Program-made: the position numbers and the translations under genes
Shown here: piece by piece, positions 63,576 through 64,000 of the stretch
Position numbering within the stretch: the first letter of the stretch is position 1
Layout of the letters: each line of letters begins with the position of its first letter
Notes under the pieces: model-generated
What the model saw: the letters and a program-made list of their open reading frames with translations, nothing else
What the model was told of the DNA's origin: nothing
Database searches by the model: none
Source of the DNA: Theropithecus gelada
Taxonomy: Eukaryota > Chordata > Mammalia > Primates > Cercopithecidae
Assembly (NCBI RefSeq): GCF_003255815.1
Contig: NC_037674.1
Location: forward strand, 17,195,615 to 17,259,614
DNA: 64,000 nt
Direction of reading: 5' to 3'

Positions 63576-64000
63576 CTGGGGGAGGGGCACAGCCAGTTAC
63601 CTGCTGGGCCTTTGCTTCAGCTCCTCCTTCCTGGCAAAGGGCCCAGCCAGCAGCTTCTGTGTGCACAGCAAGCACCCAGTGTGATTTCCCAGCCCTGGCT
63701 TTGAGGGCCAGACGTCTCTTCCTTATGTGAGGGGGACGATTCAGAGGAGCAACTCTGGATTTGGAGTCTCCTCTGAGGGAAGAACCTCATGCGTGTGCTG
63801 CTTCCCTGTACACTGTCTCATTCGACTCTCATCCCTTGAGGAGTGAGAAAGAAAACAGAGCAAGGATGGACAGACAGGCCTCGGCAGACACCTGTTTCAC
63901 ACGAGGGCCTCCCAGACCGGGTTCTAACTCTGCCAGATTCAGCCTGGGGCTCTGTGGTTGTGAACAGTCCCAAGGCAAACATCCCGAGGGTCTGGGCTTC
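63576..64000 (-). other. SPTBN5: SPTBN5 intron reaching the window edge
   Basis: Upstream of the exon at 63462-63575 I find no further exon that joins in frame with spectrin-like sequence. The next exon of the gene is expected beyond 64000. Confidence 0.65.

Noticed and set aside
63600..63665. Possible extra SPTBN5 exon upstream of 63575
   Set aside because: One frame ends in phase 2, which does not fit the phase-0 start of the next exon. The frame that fits gives A-A-G-W-A-L-C-Q, unlike the expected end of spectrin helix A before E-A-L-I-Q-A.
1..64000. CRISPR arrays, bacterial operons, riboswitches or complete autonomous transposons
   Set aside because: None are present; the window is an ordinary primate euchromatic region with introns, Alus and decayed elements.

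Overview
The window is nuclear DNA from a primate. Alu elements are abundant, and at least two (about 1613-1837 and 29340-29640) carry changes I associate with the AluYR lineage of Old World monkeys (for example 'gatctggccactg' where AluY has 'gatcgcgccactg'). A cercopithecid such as a macaque, baboon or guenon is therefore more likely than human or ape. The gene order matches human chromosome 15q15: MAPKBP1 > JMJD7 > PLA2G4B > < SPTBN5. No bacterial-type operon, CRISPR array or intact mobile element was seen.

Layout: (1) 1-10364 is the 3' part of an upstream MAPKBP1 intron, packed with Alus, a Tigger2/MER2-like transposon and an interrupted MIR. (2) 10365-24917 holds 29 coding exons of MAPKBP1 (WD40 scaffold), including an 18-nt microexon; its 3'UTR runs to about 27312. 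(3) A GC-rich promoter (about 27190-27610) starts JMJD7. Its 7.1-kb first intron holds an antisense ERV1-type LTR split by a young Alu, a large LTR12/HERV9-like block and a 285-bp direct duplication. JMJD7 exons 2-8 end at 37096. (4) PLA2G4B follows on the same strand, 38870-47881. JMJD7 exon 6 and PLA2G4B exon 2 are both phase 0, so the known JMJD7-PLA2G4B read-through reading frame is preserved. (5) SPTBN5 (beta-V spectrin) runs on the minus strand from 63575 down to its stop at 48653. Only its last 27 coding exons (1291 residues: late spectrin repeats, PH domain, tail) are present; the rest lies beyond 64000.

I worked out the exon models by hand from splice sites, reading phase and recognised protein families. 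They close exactly: JMJD7 gives 316 aa, PLA2G4B 781 aa, the read-through 1012 aa, and MAPKBP1 1445 aa, which with 69 missing N-terminal residues equals the 1514-aa human isoform as I remember it. All four genes look intact here, with no frameshift or premature stop. The genes belong to different processes: JNK/NOD2 signalling and spindle function (MAPKBP1), 2-oxoglutarate lysyl hydroxylation (JMJD7), phospholipid hydrolysis (PLA2G4B) and the membrane skeleton (SPTBN5). They are linked here by close spacing, read-through and a tail-to-tail junction of 771 bp between stop codons.

Nothing in the window looks to me like a wholly new biological system. The items most worth a second look are three GC-AG introns supported by frame, the microexon and the 9-nt PLA2G4B start exon, a small polyadenylated retrocopy inserted inside a MER5-like element in SPTBN5, the 285-bp duplication in the LTR block, and several local duplications in MAPKBP1 introns.
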